DNA of 32,768 nucleotides from Gracilaria vermiculophylla (GCA_019155205.2 JAHNZQ020003150.1:1368365-1401132); one strand, 5' to 3'. Positions 18,541 to 28,347 are shown, counted from the stretch's first letter. Notes: generated by a model not told the origin, from the sequence alone. A program made the numbers and translations.

Positions 18541-20020
18541 ATCGGTATTCAAAGTTTTCCATTTTAGAAGAGTCTATTATCATCCGTTTTGAACATTGGG
18601 AGTATCTTTTCCAGATAGTATCTTTGAATATGATCTTCTGGACATCCTTTTTACATGGCTTTCAAAACAGGGGCAAAGAATTGATCCTCATTGTATCGAG
18701 TTATTACGTCTTCATTTTTGGCAAATGGCACTTGAACGTCATCGCATAATAAGACAACGTCAATATTTTCCATAACCAGAGGATGTCTAGATAGAAAATT
18801 TTTTAAGACGTTTTTATCTTGCACGGTTTAGAAGTTGTAGTGAATATTCCGAAGTTTTCAAGAGTTTCAATCCATCTTGAATTTTTTTCTGCTTAGTTTC
18901 GGTTTATTAAAGAAACGTTTTAGCACTTGGGTGTCTGTAACGACTTAGAACTCCGACCCTTCCAAATAACATCCGAGCCTTGTAAAGATTGAGATAATCT
19001 CAAGCAGATCTCTGTCATTAGCTTTATACACGGGCTCTGTTAGGGAAAATGTCTTTGAACAGAAGGCCATAACGCGGTCTTTTCCAATCCCATCAAGTTA
19101 AGTCATAGTTCCACCAACAGCGGTTTGGAAAGCATCATTTTGACATCTGAACGGCTTGCTCTAATCTGTGTATTCCAAAATTGGTGCATTTATGATTGCT
19201 TCTTTTCACTTCTGAAAGTCTTCATCACGTTTTCTTTTCGTTTCTCGATACCTTCATATATCTTTGTAAGATTCGTCATTTGAGCAGAAACTTTTGGAAA
19301 CATTTCCGCATGACATGTCGAATGAACTGCAGTAGTCCACGGAAACTTTGAACTTCAAATGAGGACTTCGGCTTTTGGCCAAATGTTCAGTATTACGGCC
19401 TTAGATGAATTAAATCCCAGTCTATCCTCACCAGAGATAAATCCTAGGAAGTCGACCTCCGATTTCATAAACTCACACCTCTCTGGGGATACAAGTATCT
19501 TGTTTTCTTTCCATCGACGCAATACAGTTTCTGAGTGCTTCAAGTGGCTTGCGTCATCCTTACTGGAAATCAAGAGGTCATCTACATAGACCACCAGAGA
19601 GTCATCAATAAAATCATAAAAGGGCTGGTTCTTCAAAATTTGAAATGTTCTAGGAGCATTACAAAGCCACATGGGCATAAAAAGATACTCAAATTGCCCA
19701 TACCATGTTTTGAATGCAGTCTTCTTGATATCTACGGGCTCCAACCGTAATCGATGGAATCATGTCTCAATATCTAAATTAGAGAAACGTTTTGCTCCTC
19801 CATGCCCGTCAAACATCGTATCAAATCTTGAGATGGAACCATTTTTTTCTTAGTGAGTCGATTAAGTGCTCGATAGTCTACGAATCCTCTCAATTTTCTG
19901 TTTTGTTTCACGAAAAATAACGATGCTCCCTATGGTAATTTGATCGGTCTTATCTTTCCGGATTTCAGCAACCTCTCCATGTATTCCATTGCTGCTTCTA
20001 ACTAGAAAAAAGACAGCCGG
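18541..20020 (-). pseudogene. Gypsy(-) reverse transcriptase-RNase H, disrupted
   Basis: The longest open piece is 19355-19744. It contains the RT core: KTAFKTWYGQFEYLFMPMW, NAPRTFQ, the YVDDLL catalytic motif and a thumb-side VDFLGFISG. Upstream, 19850-19990 continues with LLKSGKIRPIKLP, an in-frame stop where a Tyr codon is usual, then FVDYRALNRLTKK, a standard gypsy RT N-terminal region. Downstream toward 18541, RNase H-like fragments are spread over several frames with many stops. It cannot encode a working enzyme. Confidence 0.85.
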
Positions 20021-20079
20021 AATAATGGATGGCATGGAGGCTTAGAGTCGTCTTCAACCTGGGTCTCATGATAAACCAT

Positions 20080-20488
20080 CGACATCCTGATGAGCCGCTT
20101 TAAGTGGCGGACCTGTCTGGTCTACCTGGATGACATTATCATCTTCTCGAGCAACATGGATGACCATCTATCCCACGTCCGAGACGTGTTGACTGTACTG
20201 CGTGACGCAGGAATCACCCTCAAGTTGAGGAAGTGCGAGTTCTTTACTGACACTATCAAGTATCTCGGGCACATTATCCGTCCGGGACGGCTGTCAATCG
20301 AAGAAGTTCGAGTCAAGTCCCTCGCCGAGGCGAAGGAACCCCGTACTCAAACGGAATTGCGCTCCTTTCTAGGGTTGGTCAACGTCTACAGACGGTTTAT
20401 CCCGAACTTCTCGGACGTTGCGGCTCCTCTGAACGCGCTACTGCGGAAGGGACAGCCACCAAAACTGGACCCCTTTACCTCCCCGCAA
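20080..20488 (+). pseudogene. Second gypsy RT fragment, plus strand, cut by gap
   Basis: An open frame from 20090 encodes the RT palm motif YLDDIIIFS, then LRKCEFF, IKYLGHIIRPGRLSI and TELRSFLGLVNVYRRFIPNF, the usual gypsy RT-to-connection sequence, ending in a PLNALLRKG RNase H lead-in. It comes from a different gypsy family from the minus-strand one. The frame is intact but starts mid-domain and is truncated by the assembly gap at 20489. Confidence 0.9.
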
Positions 20489-20588
20489 NNNNNNNNNNNN
20501 NNNNNNNNNNNNNNNNNNNNNNNNNNNNNNNNNNNNNNNNNNNNNNNNNNNNNNNNNNNNNNNNNNNNNNNNNNNNNNNNNNNNNNNN
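20489..20588. other. Assembly gap, 100 N
   Basis: Exactly 100 undetermined bases, the conventional size for a gap of unknown length. The sequences on either side belong to different, oppositely oriented elements, so their real distance and even adjacency are uncertain. Confidence 1.
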
Positions 20589-20910
20589 GACCTCGGCCTT
20601 ACAACCCGACTTAGTCGTGTCATCCTCGGAAGGGCTCTTTCGCTGTGCTACCCTCGCGAGAGGAAGATCCCGAGCGTCTTCGGAGTGTTTTCCTGCTTGC
20701 AGGCATTGCACTACACTTGTTGGAGGTTTCAAAGAATTTCTTAATGCGCGTAGTCGTGGTTCTGGAGACCCTCGTCTTTATAGACGTCTTTAGGGCACTT
20801 TTACTTTTTTGAATAAGCGGCAGGGCTTCTACTCTTCTGTCCTTTTCTTCTTTTCGCTTTTTGATCCTTGCATTATGGGCGAGGGTTTGTGCTCTCATGG
20901 AAGGAGGCAT
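20589..20910 (-). pseudogene. Possible gypsy(-) Gag N-terminus
   Basis: A minus-strand frame starts at 20910 with MPPSMRAQTLAHNARIKKRK and is highly basic (many Lys and Arg). It lies where gag would begin downstream of the 5' LTR at 21400-21661, and it runs into the assembly gap. No zinc knuckle or other Gag signature is visible, so the assignment rests on position and composition. Confidence 0.35.
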
Positions 20911-21399
20911 ACTGCTATGGACGGGTCAATATGAACCTGGGGAGATTAATGGACGGATGGGCTGTTCAGGTGCACGATGTCAGCGAATGAGGAAGATTAA
21001 GTAGCTTTTAGGAGGCGGAAGAGTGCAGACGCTATTTTGTTTTTTGTAAGCCCAAATTAAACCATTGTCCAAATCAAGCCTGTGAGAAGGGTACTGTGTC
21101 AACGGATGTCTGGCTCTTCTGCTCGCAGCTTAATCTACTGTGAACCATTTTTAAACAAATTCGACAATCGGGATAATTGATTTCCAATAAACATTCCGAT
21201 CGAAATAAGACAGTTCCTAATAGAGCTGGTGCCCTTCCCAAAAAAATTAGAAATCAAAATCAAAAGAAATCTCCCAAAATCACAATAAGTTTAGAAACGT
21301 CCACTTAAAAACATTCTATTTTAAAAATTTTCACGTTTGAATAGGCGATGTTCTTATTGAATGGAGGTGGTGACAGCGGGCGGAATGGTTGCGATGCTA
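20911..21399 (-). other. Presumed 5' leader of gypsy(-)
   Basis: No open frame or recognisable motif. The position between the 5' LTR and the possible gag start suggests leader sequence. No tRNA primer-binding site was identified with confidence next to the LTR. Confidence 0.35.
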
Positions 21400-21661
21400 T
21401 CATTTAATTGCATAAGAGTGCGTAGACAGTAGGTTGAATACACTTTTTCTTGAGATGCCTAATGCCCTTGTTACACGAAAGCACCAAGCCTTTCTGTAGA
21501 CTTCAGATTCTCTCCATTGGGGAAATCTAGAACAAAGTTGTATATTGTCCAGCACAGCAACCGGAGCTGGAAAGGTTCTAAAAACTTTTAGTGACTTTGA
21601 TGGAGTATCTTTCGATGTCACACTAAATAAATAAAGTGTAACTTTCAAAACGTTTGTATCA
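21400..21661 (-). repeat. Gypsy(-) 5' LTR, ~262 bp
   Basis: Pairs with 14532-14792 in the same orientation. On the minus strand it starts TGATAC and its TATA box region is mutated. Both LTR copies share an open frame of about 50 codons with conservative replacements (FSV..KD..SKSLK and LDN.QLCSRF.QW). A coincidental frame within an LTR is possible. Confidence 0.7.
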
Positions 21662-21714
21662 TTGTACCTTTATAATGGTTATTATCAAATCAAATAACTT
21701 GATGAGAACATTTT

Positions 21715-22010
21715 GCATTACATAGTCCGTATAATTCATGATACCCGTATTTTTATTGCAAACATTCTTAACTTCTGTTTGTTAGGTTAGGTAAAAGAAT
21801 AAAAAATTTAAGACAAAAGACAATTAGATGCTTCAACGGATATGTGCTAATAAAAAATGACTACTTTACTACAGAGCATAAAAAATGTTTTTTCAGTTTT
21901 AAAAAATATGCTCTTGATTCAAAACACCGATTCTAACGCGGGTGTCAAACGTTCAAAACCTTATAAAATAAGATTTTGGAAACATTACATCCGTGCTAAC
22001 AGAATCTGGC
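21715..22010 (+). repeat. R3 repeat copy a, upstream of GTPase 2
   Basis: Matches 27735-28024 in the same orientation. Shared blocks include TAGTC(C/T)GTA, GGATATGTG / AGATATGTG, and ATTCAAAA(A)CACCG followed by TCT(A/G)ACGCG. It runs up to the TA at which MITE-1 copy B inserted. No ORF. Identity unknown. Confidence 0.65.
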
Positions 22011-22012
22011 TA

Positions 22013-22425
22013 GTGTTTATCGGACCAGTGCGCTCACCGCATATGAGATCAAATTGACCTCATATGAGATCAGCGCACCATCACGCAAAATAAAAAAAAT
22101 ATTGAAATCTGATCTACAGGCCTTTACATTTTGATTTTTAAACTTGAAAAATGGTCTACGGAGTTGATCAAGTTCTGCAAAGATCTGTCTTCATGGCACC
22201 AATTCACGGATGTTGTTGACAACCACGACTGATTAAACAGCTAAGAATATTGTTTGAGTGTTGTGGACATGGTTCGGCGCTGCCATTCTAAAAGACACAT
22301 AAAAGATATCATATTGAAAAGAAATTGTAAAATTTTCAAATGTTTTGGTACAATTCTAAAGAAAGTAAAATTGACCTCATATGAGGTCACTTGACCTCAT
22401 ATGAGGTCGCTGGTCCAATAGACAC
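22013..22425 (-). mobile_element. MITE-1 copy B with TA target duplication
   Basis: 413 bp, flanked by TA on both sides (22011-22012, 22426-22427). Termini are inverted: GTGTTTATCGGACC on the left, and GTGTCTATTGGACC on the right read in reverse. Subterminal palindromes are TTGACCTCATATGAGATCA-like on the left and two tandem TTGACCTCATATGAGGTCA-type units on the right. Its interior is inverted relative to copies A and C (for example GTTGTGGACATGGTTC). TA duplication is typical of Tc1/mariner-type mobilisation. Confidence 0.85.
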
Positions 22426-22856
22426 TACTTTAGTAGCCAGCCAATTTCGGTGACCAGGAAGGGCGTGGCTCGTGCGACCACTCGATAAGTGAAGCAAATG
22501 GCTGACACAATTACAGGCAATGCGCTCTCGCAATACTGAAAGTGCTGCCGCAGATTGCAGAGCCCCCTCTGAGATCACCGGAGCCCAGGAGCCATCCACG
22601 TGTACACACTTTTCTTCCAGAATCGAACCGCTCAGCGGTTTTTAGATTTGAGGCCTCCACCCGCCAGCTCCTGGCGCGATGGCGACAGCGTGCACCAATA
22701 GATGATGAGTGCCAGGTCACTGACGCCGCCGAAATTGCGTCAATGAGCTTCTTCGCCCGGCCCCTCGTCTTTCACTGGGACGACTGTGGCTCTCTTAAAC
22801 CCCCTTTGCACCGCACCCATCCGGTCTACTCCGCCGTCAATCCCACGCTAATTACC
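22426..22856. other. Upstream region of GTPase 2
   Basis: An in-frame open stretch begins at 22542, ahead of the chosen start. The residues encoded there have no counterpart in the other three GTPases, so this is treated as noncoding. No clear TATA box; a CTCTTAAACC stretch lies about 60 bases before the ATG. Confidence 0.4.
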
Positions 22857-23564
22857 ATGGTACGGCGAGAGCACATCATCTTCGCCGGGCTTCCCGGCTC
22901 GGGTGTATCCTACATCGTCAATGCAATCGTTGGCAATGCCGTATTCGAGTCTGGAACGAAATTCGGCGGCGATGAGGCGCCAACTGCGCTCACTACGAAG
23001 AGGGTCAAATGTACCACATACTCCAGAGCGGAGAGGCTGGGCGACCCGCGCCAACTCGAGAAAGCCGCCGCGGAAATTGCATCCGTGCTCGAGAAGGGCA
23101 CCAATGTCAAGCTCATCTTCGTGATTCAGCTGGAGGCGGGTCGCCTGCTAAGCCCTGACGTCGCAGTCATGGCGCACATTTTGAACACGGTGCGAGAGAG
23201 ACACGGCGATCCGTCCAACAGGTTTTCCATCATCGTCAACAAATGCTCGCCGGAGGAGTTCGAACTGTTCAAGAGCAGGCGCAACAGGAAGAAGCTTGAG
23301 TCGGTGTTGTGGACCCTCATCCCGACCGGATTCGTGCGGTTCGTGCCGTGGCTACATGACGCGGAAGACACCGGGCAAGTGCAGTTCAATCACCAGCGTT
23401 CAGTGCTTCACGGCGTGGTTAGGAACACGCCTCTTCTGGCGCATGCCGACGCCAAGCATGTTCGAAAGCACTGCAACCCGCGGCGGTGCTCGTTGAATAG
23501 TGCGCAGCTGGCGTCGCAACAGCGAGCGCGATGCGCTGATTTCCGCACCAAGGAAGTTCATTAG
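22857..23564 (+). CDS. GTPase 2: AIG1-like with lost nucleotide-binding motifs
   Basis: 235 aa from an ATG in good context (TACCATGG), matching the start of GTPase 4 (MVRREHIIFAG / MGFREHVIVAG). The fold is recognisable (VKLIFVIQLEAGR strand, MAHILNTVRE helix, FSIIVNKCS strand) but key residues are gone. The P-loop reads GLPGSGVSY, with Val where Lys is required. The DxxG (G3) site reads YSRAERL where GTPase 4 has YSETPGL. G4 keeps NK but not the Asp. After about residue 150 it diverges and ends in a Cys/Arg-rich tail with no hydrophobic anchor. It is either a pseudoGTPase that binds partners without nucleotide or a decaying gene; the frame is still open throughout. Confidence 0.75.
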   Translation: MVRREHIIFAGLPGSGVSYIVNAIVGNAVFESGTKFGGDEAPTALTTKRVKCTTYSRAERLGDPRQLEKAAAEIASVLEKGTNVKLIFVIQLEAGRLLSPDVAVMAHILNTVRERHGDPSNRFSIIVNKCSPEEFELFKSRRNRKKLESVLWTLIPTGFVRFVPWLHDAEDTGQVQFNHQRSVLHGVVRNTPLLAHADAKHVRKHCNPRRCSLNSAQLASQQRARCADFRTKEVH

Positions 23565-24330
23565 GCAGCTTTCCCTGTGCTTTTAGGATGCAGCACGGTC
23601 GTTGACACTGGGAAGTGTGGTAACGGGCTTGCCTTTAGGCTGACGTTCCGCTGCATGTTCCCGAATGTGCGGTACGTGATGGATTGTCTCGCGGCTGATA
23701 AGGATAGTAAGGGTCACTACCAAGGATGGCGGTTGTGACGCACAGCCGCAGTACGCTGTTGAGCGCGACGAGTTGATAAGGGCTCGAGAAGCGTAGTGCT
23801 AACGTTGCGTCACGCGTGGAGCTACTGTTCACTTGACTTTCGTACAGCACGATGTGTTCCAAGCGGATGTGTGCCGTATAAGCAAGACAGTTCTCGTATA
23901 TGAATTATAGTCTGGACTACTGCGTCTATTTGCAATATTTATGAAGCTCTCCTTGGAGAAAAGTGTTTTGTTTCAGCTCAACCCAAGAGCCTATCTCCTT
24001 CTGCTCTACCGCCTACGTTATGCTTAAAAGTGTCCTCATTAACGAAAGGCCACGGAATCCAATAGCCGTATTAATACCGCCAGCAGATGGCGATAACGCG
24101 AGGTCACGAAAGCAACGCGAGCTGCTCACGCCAATCGGCTTTTCCAGCAGTGGCGTTCTTACTAACAGTCGTCGGAATGAGCCAGTTTGATATCGTGAAG
24201 TTGCCAGTTTCTGACGTGCTTTACACTGAACAACTTTCGTGGGACATGTGTTCACGGAATTAGCCATATATTTGCGGTGCGGTTTTTGCCACATGACCAT
24301 GCACGACAAAGCATTGAAAAGAAAACTGCT
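23565..24330. other. Intergenic, nothing recognised
   Basis: Mixed composition, no convincing gene. A long minus-strand frame (24013-24798) crosses this region and the minisatellite but shows only repeat-derived sequence. Confidence 0.45.
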
Positions 24331-24455
24331 TGCGTGGCTGGAATTTGTATCTGATTGCGTGCCTGGAATTTGTATCTGATTGCGTGGCTGGAACTTGTAT
24401 CTGATTGCGTGGCTGGAACTTGTATCTGATTGCGTGGCTGGAACTTGTATCTGAT
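24331..24455 (+). repeat. 25-bp minisatellite, five units
   Basis: Five head-to-tail copies of a 25-bp unit beginning TGCGTGGCTGGAACTTGTAT. The last three are identical and the first two differ by one or two bases. It lies about 580 bases upstream of GTPase 3. No coding sense is likely. Confidence 0.95.
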
Positions 24456-24948
24456 TGCGTTTGCAATGGAGTGAGAGACGCAGCACCTCACACGATCCCG
24501 AGCCTCTGAGGCGTTCCAAGTCGCAGTCGCAGGCGCCGCAGCTGCATAAGCGGCTGTGTGAGCGGGGCGCGAAGCAATTCGGAGCGAGGCGAGCGCTTGG
24601 GACGCGACTTGAGCGGAAACTGTGGGTGAGAAGTGAGCGCAAAGGAGGCGGTCCAGTTGGCAGCGCCGTTTGCGTCCAGCATTTCAACAGTGCAGTGGCG
24701 TCGTTTCGTTCCATTGCACGTGTAGCAAAACGACTCGAATGCGCAGCATTGTTGCGCGCGCCGCCCCGCTTCACGTTGTCAGAATAGGCGATTTGCATCC
24801 GTTGTTTCGCATCGAGATGCGTTCTCTACCACGTGTACACGCGCACACAGCTGTAAAGCTATAAACCTCTGGTCAATGCCTTTCCTGCACGACGCAACTT
24901 GATGTGTGACGTGGCGCTTAAATTGGCCAAGACGGAATTCATGCGCCT

Positions 24949-25032
24949 CGGGTCAATGGCCTATTTGAGCTCGCACTCTCGCACCGTCTGCTCTTTTGAC
25001 CGTGGGGAGTTGTATCCATCCACACCTACAGC
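24949..25032 (+). promoter_or_regulatory. Promoter-proximal block shared by GTPases 1 and 3 (copy 2)
   Basis: Aligns with 12745-12831 right up to the ATG, including GGTCAATGGCC(T)ATTTGAGC and CGCACCGTCTGCTCTTT. The common leader could reflect recent duplication or retained core-promoter function. Confidence 0.6.
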
Positions 25033-25965
25033 ATGAATTCCTCTCGCAACCAAAGAAACCCCACCAAAACTGTGCTCCTGGGTTACCCCGGCGTCGGAAA
25101 GTCAACCATACACAATACTCTCCTTGGCAGGGTTTCGTCGCCGTCTGGCATCTCCATCGGCACCGGTCTCACCACGAACGCCATAGAAGACAATGACGGC
25201 AAATTTGTTTGCGTTGACACTCCCGGCTTGCGCGATATTCGAGATAGAGGTAACGCCATCCGTCAAATTTCTAAAGCTCTTCGAGGTCCTTGCCGAGTAA
25301 GACTGGTGTATGTACTCACCCTTTCAAGCGATACCCCGAGGGCTGGTGATCTTTCCGTTTTGGCTGCCATTCTCGACGCCTTCAAGCCCTTAGTCAGAAA
25401 CATGGACAAAAAGTTTATGCTGATAGTCAATAAGTGCGAAGACTCGATGTACAGGAACCTTTCGGACAGGTCGTTAAGAATGAAGACTTGGTCTCGGGTT
25501 TTAGTTCCATTTCTCGCTGTTGGGGAGGTGGCGCATTTTGCTGTGCTTCGCGACGAGCCGACTGCAAGAGGGAAGGAAAATCTCCTCCTCAATTTCGATG
25601 CAAGCGCGCTCAGGAGGCTGATCGAAAAAGTGCCGGTTTTGCATCTGCCTCCAACTCCGGCCGTTTGTCTTGACCTTTCCCTTCTTGATCAAACCCAGAC
25701 CGAGATTGAGTCAAATGTAGAAAATTTCAGGAACGCTGTTGGCCAGCTTGTTAAGAAGGAAGTAGGAAGGTCCGTTGATCCGGGACGTGGTACGAGGAAC
25801 TGTACTTCCTTGAACAGAATTGCGGGAGGTTCGCCTGACGGTTCCGAGAGAGGCTGGCAAAGATTCAGACGGATCACCAGGAAACTCGAGGAAATAGGTA
25901 GAAGCCTTGAGCCTGTACTCGTAGTAGGGCAAGTGGTTTGTGGAATTGTTGCAATTTTCTTATGA
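25033..25965 (+). CDS. AIG1/GIMAP-like P-loop GTPase 3
   Basis: 310 aa, the closest relative of GTPase 1 along its whole length. G1 GYPGVGKST, a G2-like GTGLTT, G3 DTPG and G4 NKCED are all intact, so it should bind and probably hydrolyse GTP. The G domain is followed by an AVGEVAHFAV strand and a helix-rich C-terminal part. That part has the linker AGGSPDGSERGWQRFRRIT and a hydrophobic end, VLVVGQVVCGIVAIFL, the best tail-anchor candidate of the set. Predicted membrane-associated assembly GTPase; a defence role is by analogy with GIMAPs only. Single exon. Confidence 0.9.
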   Translation: MNSSRNQRNPTKTVLLGYPGVGKSTIHNTLLGRVSSPSGISIGTGLTTNAIEDNDGKFVCVDTPGLRDIRDRGNAIRQISKALRGPCRVRLVYVLTLSSDTPRAGDLSVLAAILDAFKPLVRNMDKKFMLIVNKCEDSMYRNLSDRSLRMKTWSRVLVPFLAVGEVAHFAVLRDEPTARGKENLLLNFDASALRRLIEKVPVLHLPPTPAVCLDLSLLDQTQTEIESNVENFRNAVGQLVKKEVGRSVDPGRGTRNCTSLNRIAGGSPDGSERGWQRFRRITRKLEEIGRSLEPVLVVGQVVCGIVAIFL

Positions 25966-26277
25966 ACGGTAACTCGTGTCCCAAGGGTCACCACCGTCCC
26001 TGCGATATTACGACAAGAGTACAGATGTGCGACAAGGGTAGAATTATGGGACATGGGCCGAATCCGGATAACCACGGCGTCCCCTGCGTCACATCGTCGA
26101 TTATTTAATATTTGGCGCTTCATCAGACACATTGATTTAGAGTATGTAAGGTACACTTTGCACATGCCTATAAATTTTAATTTTATAACTCAGCCAAACC
26201 AATGATTTTCCGCATCTCAACACCTAAAAAAACCAATTACCCCCCATCCACGTTTTCGAGAGTTTCCCCATAGGGTA
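25966..26277. other. Downstream of GTPase 3, nothing recognised
   Basis: Short related words such as GGGACA/GTCCCA and CGACAAG recur here without forming a regular array. No gene seen. Confidence 0.35.
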
Positions 26278-27733
26278 TTTCAAAAGTATTGACCACCTGG
26301 CATTTTGACGCGAAACATCGTTTCTAAAATCTCAAGACATAGTACTTTAAAAAGTCATTCTGTGTTCTTTATTAATTGAATTTAGCTTCTTTTCTAGCTA
26401 CATATATGAAACGCTTTGGCAACGATTCTGTGTAGAAGTCAATAAGTAAAATATTTAGGGGTTTCCAGCAATGCGCCATACAAAGTTTTCATTCATAAAC
26501 TGTTTTAAACGGCCTGCTACAACCCTTTTTAGTTTTAGCCAATAAACACAACACACTTTTGGTATGGTTGAAATTCGCCCATCGCGCATGGCAGTCCATA
26601 TCATTCCTGTGGAGTTCCAAAAAGCGTTCTATCGAAACCAAAGTGGTTTTACAGGTGCTTGTTCTTGTTCAGAAAGAACGAAATGCGAAATATACGGATA
26701 ATATAACAAAACATTGTACATAAACTTTGAATAAAATTCATAAATCACCTTTGCTGTTGAACAAGATGCATCTCTAATACTGGTTTTTTACAACTCTCGT
26801 CTCCATTTTGACAAAACATATCCGGGAAACGTGAAAACGCGAGTATATGTCTTTTTTCCACGTATCATATCAGTTCTGTTTGTGACAATCTCGTGTATTT
26901 AAAAAAAGTTTACTCTACGCGAAACAAAAATTTATTATTTTAATCTCTAGCATGCGCTATCAACACATCATAGAACACCCAAAGATTGTCATGGTCTTTT
27001 ACAATACTGGAATTTCCTCACGCCAATCGCTTCATATGCTCTGATTGATTGCACGCGACGCCGTTCTCTTCGAGACAGAATGCGATAAAAACCCTGCAGA
27101 TTAAGTGTACGAGGTATTTTCTAGAAGAATTGTGGGCGCATGGCACAGTAAAGAGAATCCAAAATAAGACAAATGTCATTGCGTTCGAGACCTGGTTTCT
27201 TGCGTAGGTAGTCTCGGTAGGCAGTGCTTTCGCACAGGAGTCAAGAAGATGTCGATGAGAGCAATGATAAAAAAGAAAAGGTTAGGGGTTTAGCCATTTC
27301 GAAGTCTATAACAATTAAAAACGTTTTTCATTTCCTATAAATTAATGCCATGGCGTTACTTACGCGTTATGTTCTCTTAAAACCTTTTGAAAATGAATAA
27401 GATGTTCTCGTTAGAATGCTTTATGGCCAGTTTAGGCGATACTGAACCGGTTTTGATTGAAGCGAAAATATTGGAAATAGCGCAAAATCTATGAATATTT
27501 TAAGTATGGGACCTCAGAGAAACGCGATGCAAAAGCGTTGAATTAGTATTATTTAGTACACAAAAGCGAAATTCCACTACTGAAGAAGGCAAAATGAAGT
27601 TTGAAAGTGAAATATCCTATGGTTTTAAAACCGGTTTTTTTACTTGAAATGTTTTGAAAACTGATTTTGGTAGCACTAAAATACTAAAAACGATGATTTG
27701 CATCAAAATGCCAGGTGTCCCGTACTTTTGAAA
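26278..27733. mobile_element. 1.46-kb non-autonomous TIR element
   Basis: The left end TTTCAAAAGTA...CACCTGGCATTTTGA (26278 onward) is matched in inverse by the right end (27680-27733) over about 50 bp with few differences. The interior is AT-rich with no transposase or other ORF of note. Its right ~430 bp recurs at 2515-2940. Target-site duplication is unclear. Element class not recognised. Confidence 0.7.
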
Positions 27734-27734
27734 C

Positions 27735-28024
27735 AGACTTTAGTCTGTACTATTCATTCAACATGTATGTGTATAGCAAAATTTTAAAGCTTCTGTTGTT
27801 TATGGAAGGTGAGAAGCAGACAAATAAGAAAACAACATAAAGAAGTTTAATAGATATGTGTCGGTATGATGTGTCTAATTTACAACTGAGATTCAGAAAA
27901 TAAGCTTTTCCTATATCAAAAACGCACTTTTAATTCAAAAACACCGTTTCTGACGCGTACATGAAAGTTTCAAACCTTTCAAAAAATAAACATTCGGCAT
28001 AATTACACCTAGGCGGATAGACAC
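27735..28024 (+). repeat. R3 repeat copy b, upstream of GTPase 4
   Basis: Direct match to 21715-22010. It ends in GCGGATAGACAC, which resembles the right terminus of MITE-1 (GGTCCGATAGACAC), hinting that R3 may itself be part of a DNA transposon that uses the same terminal sequence. Begins right after the TIR element. Confidence 0.65.
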
Positions 28025-28347
28025 TGACGGCAATCAACATGGGGCGTTTTATGGGCCACCCACAAGCCGCATTTATATTTAGAATGCGGCTGGACACGGC
28101 TCTTGCGAGCGTGCATGGTTTCCTCATTGAAAGCGCAAATTCAATATTGGATTTCTTGGGAGGCGCGAGGCACGGGAGAAGACGACCTCATCGACGAGAC
28201 GCGTCCGTCGTGCGGATATTTTCCCGGCCAACAGAAAGCTGTTATCCGCACTTCAAAAGTCTCCCTGTTCCTTCCGCTATCATCCAACACCGCAGCAAGC
28301 CGCGCGCGCCCGTTCGCCGTGGCTTCGCATGAGACGACGGCGCGGCC
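28025..28347. other. Upstream region of GTPase 4
   Basis: Contains a TATATTTA-like AT stretch near 28073, some 270 bases from the ATG, and a GC-rich leader close to the gene. Overlapping short frames on both strands lack motifs. Confidence 0.35.

Noticed and set aside
22542..22856. 105-residue N-terminal extension of GTPase 2
   Set aside because: No counterpart in the other three GTPases; the ATG at 22857 aligns with their starts.
24331..24455. Possible CRISPR array
   Set aside because: Units are directly abutting with no spacers, and the context is eukaryotic.
24013..24798. 261-aa minus-strand frame
   Set aside because: Its repeated peptide comes from the 25-bp minisatellite and the remainder has no recognisable domain.
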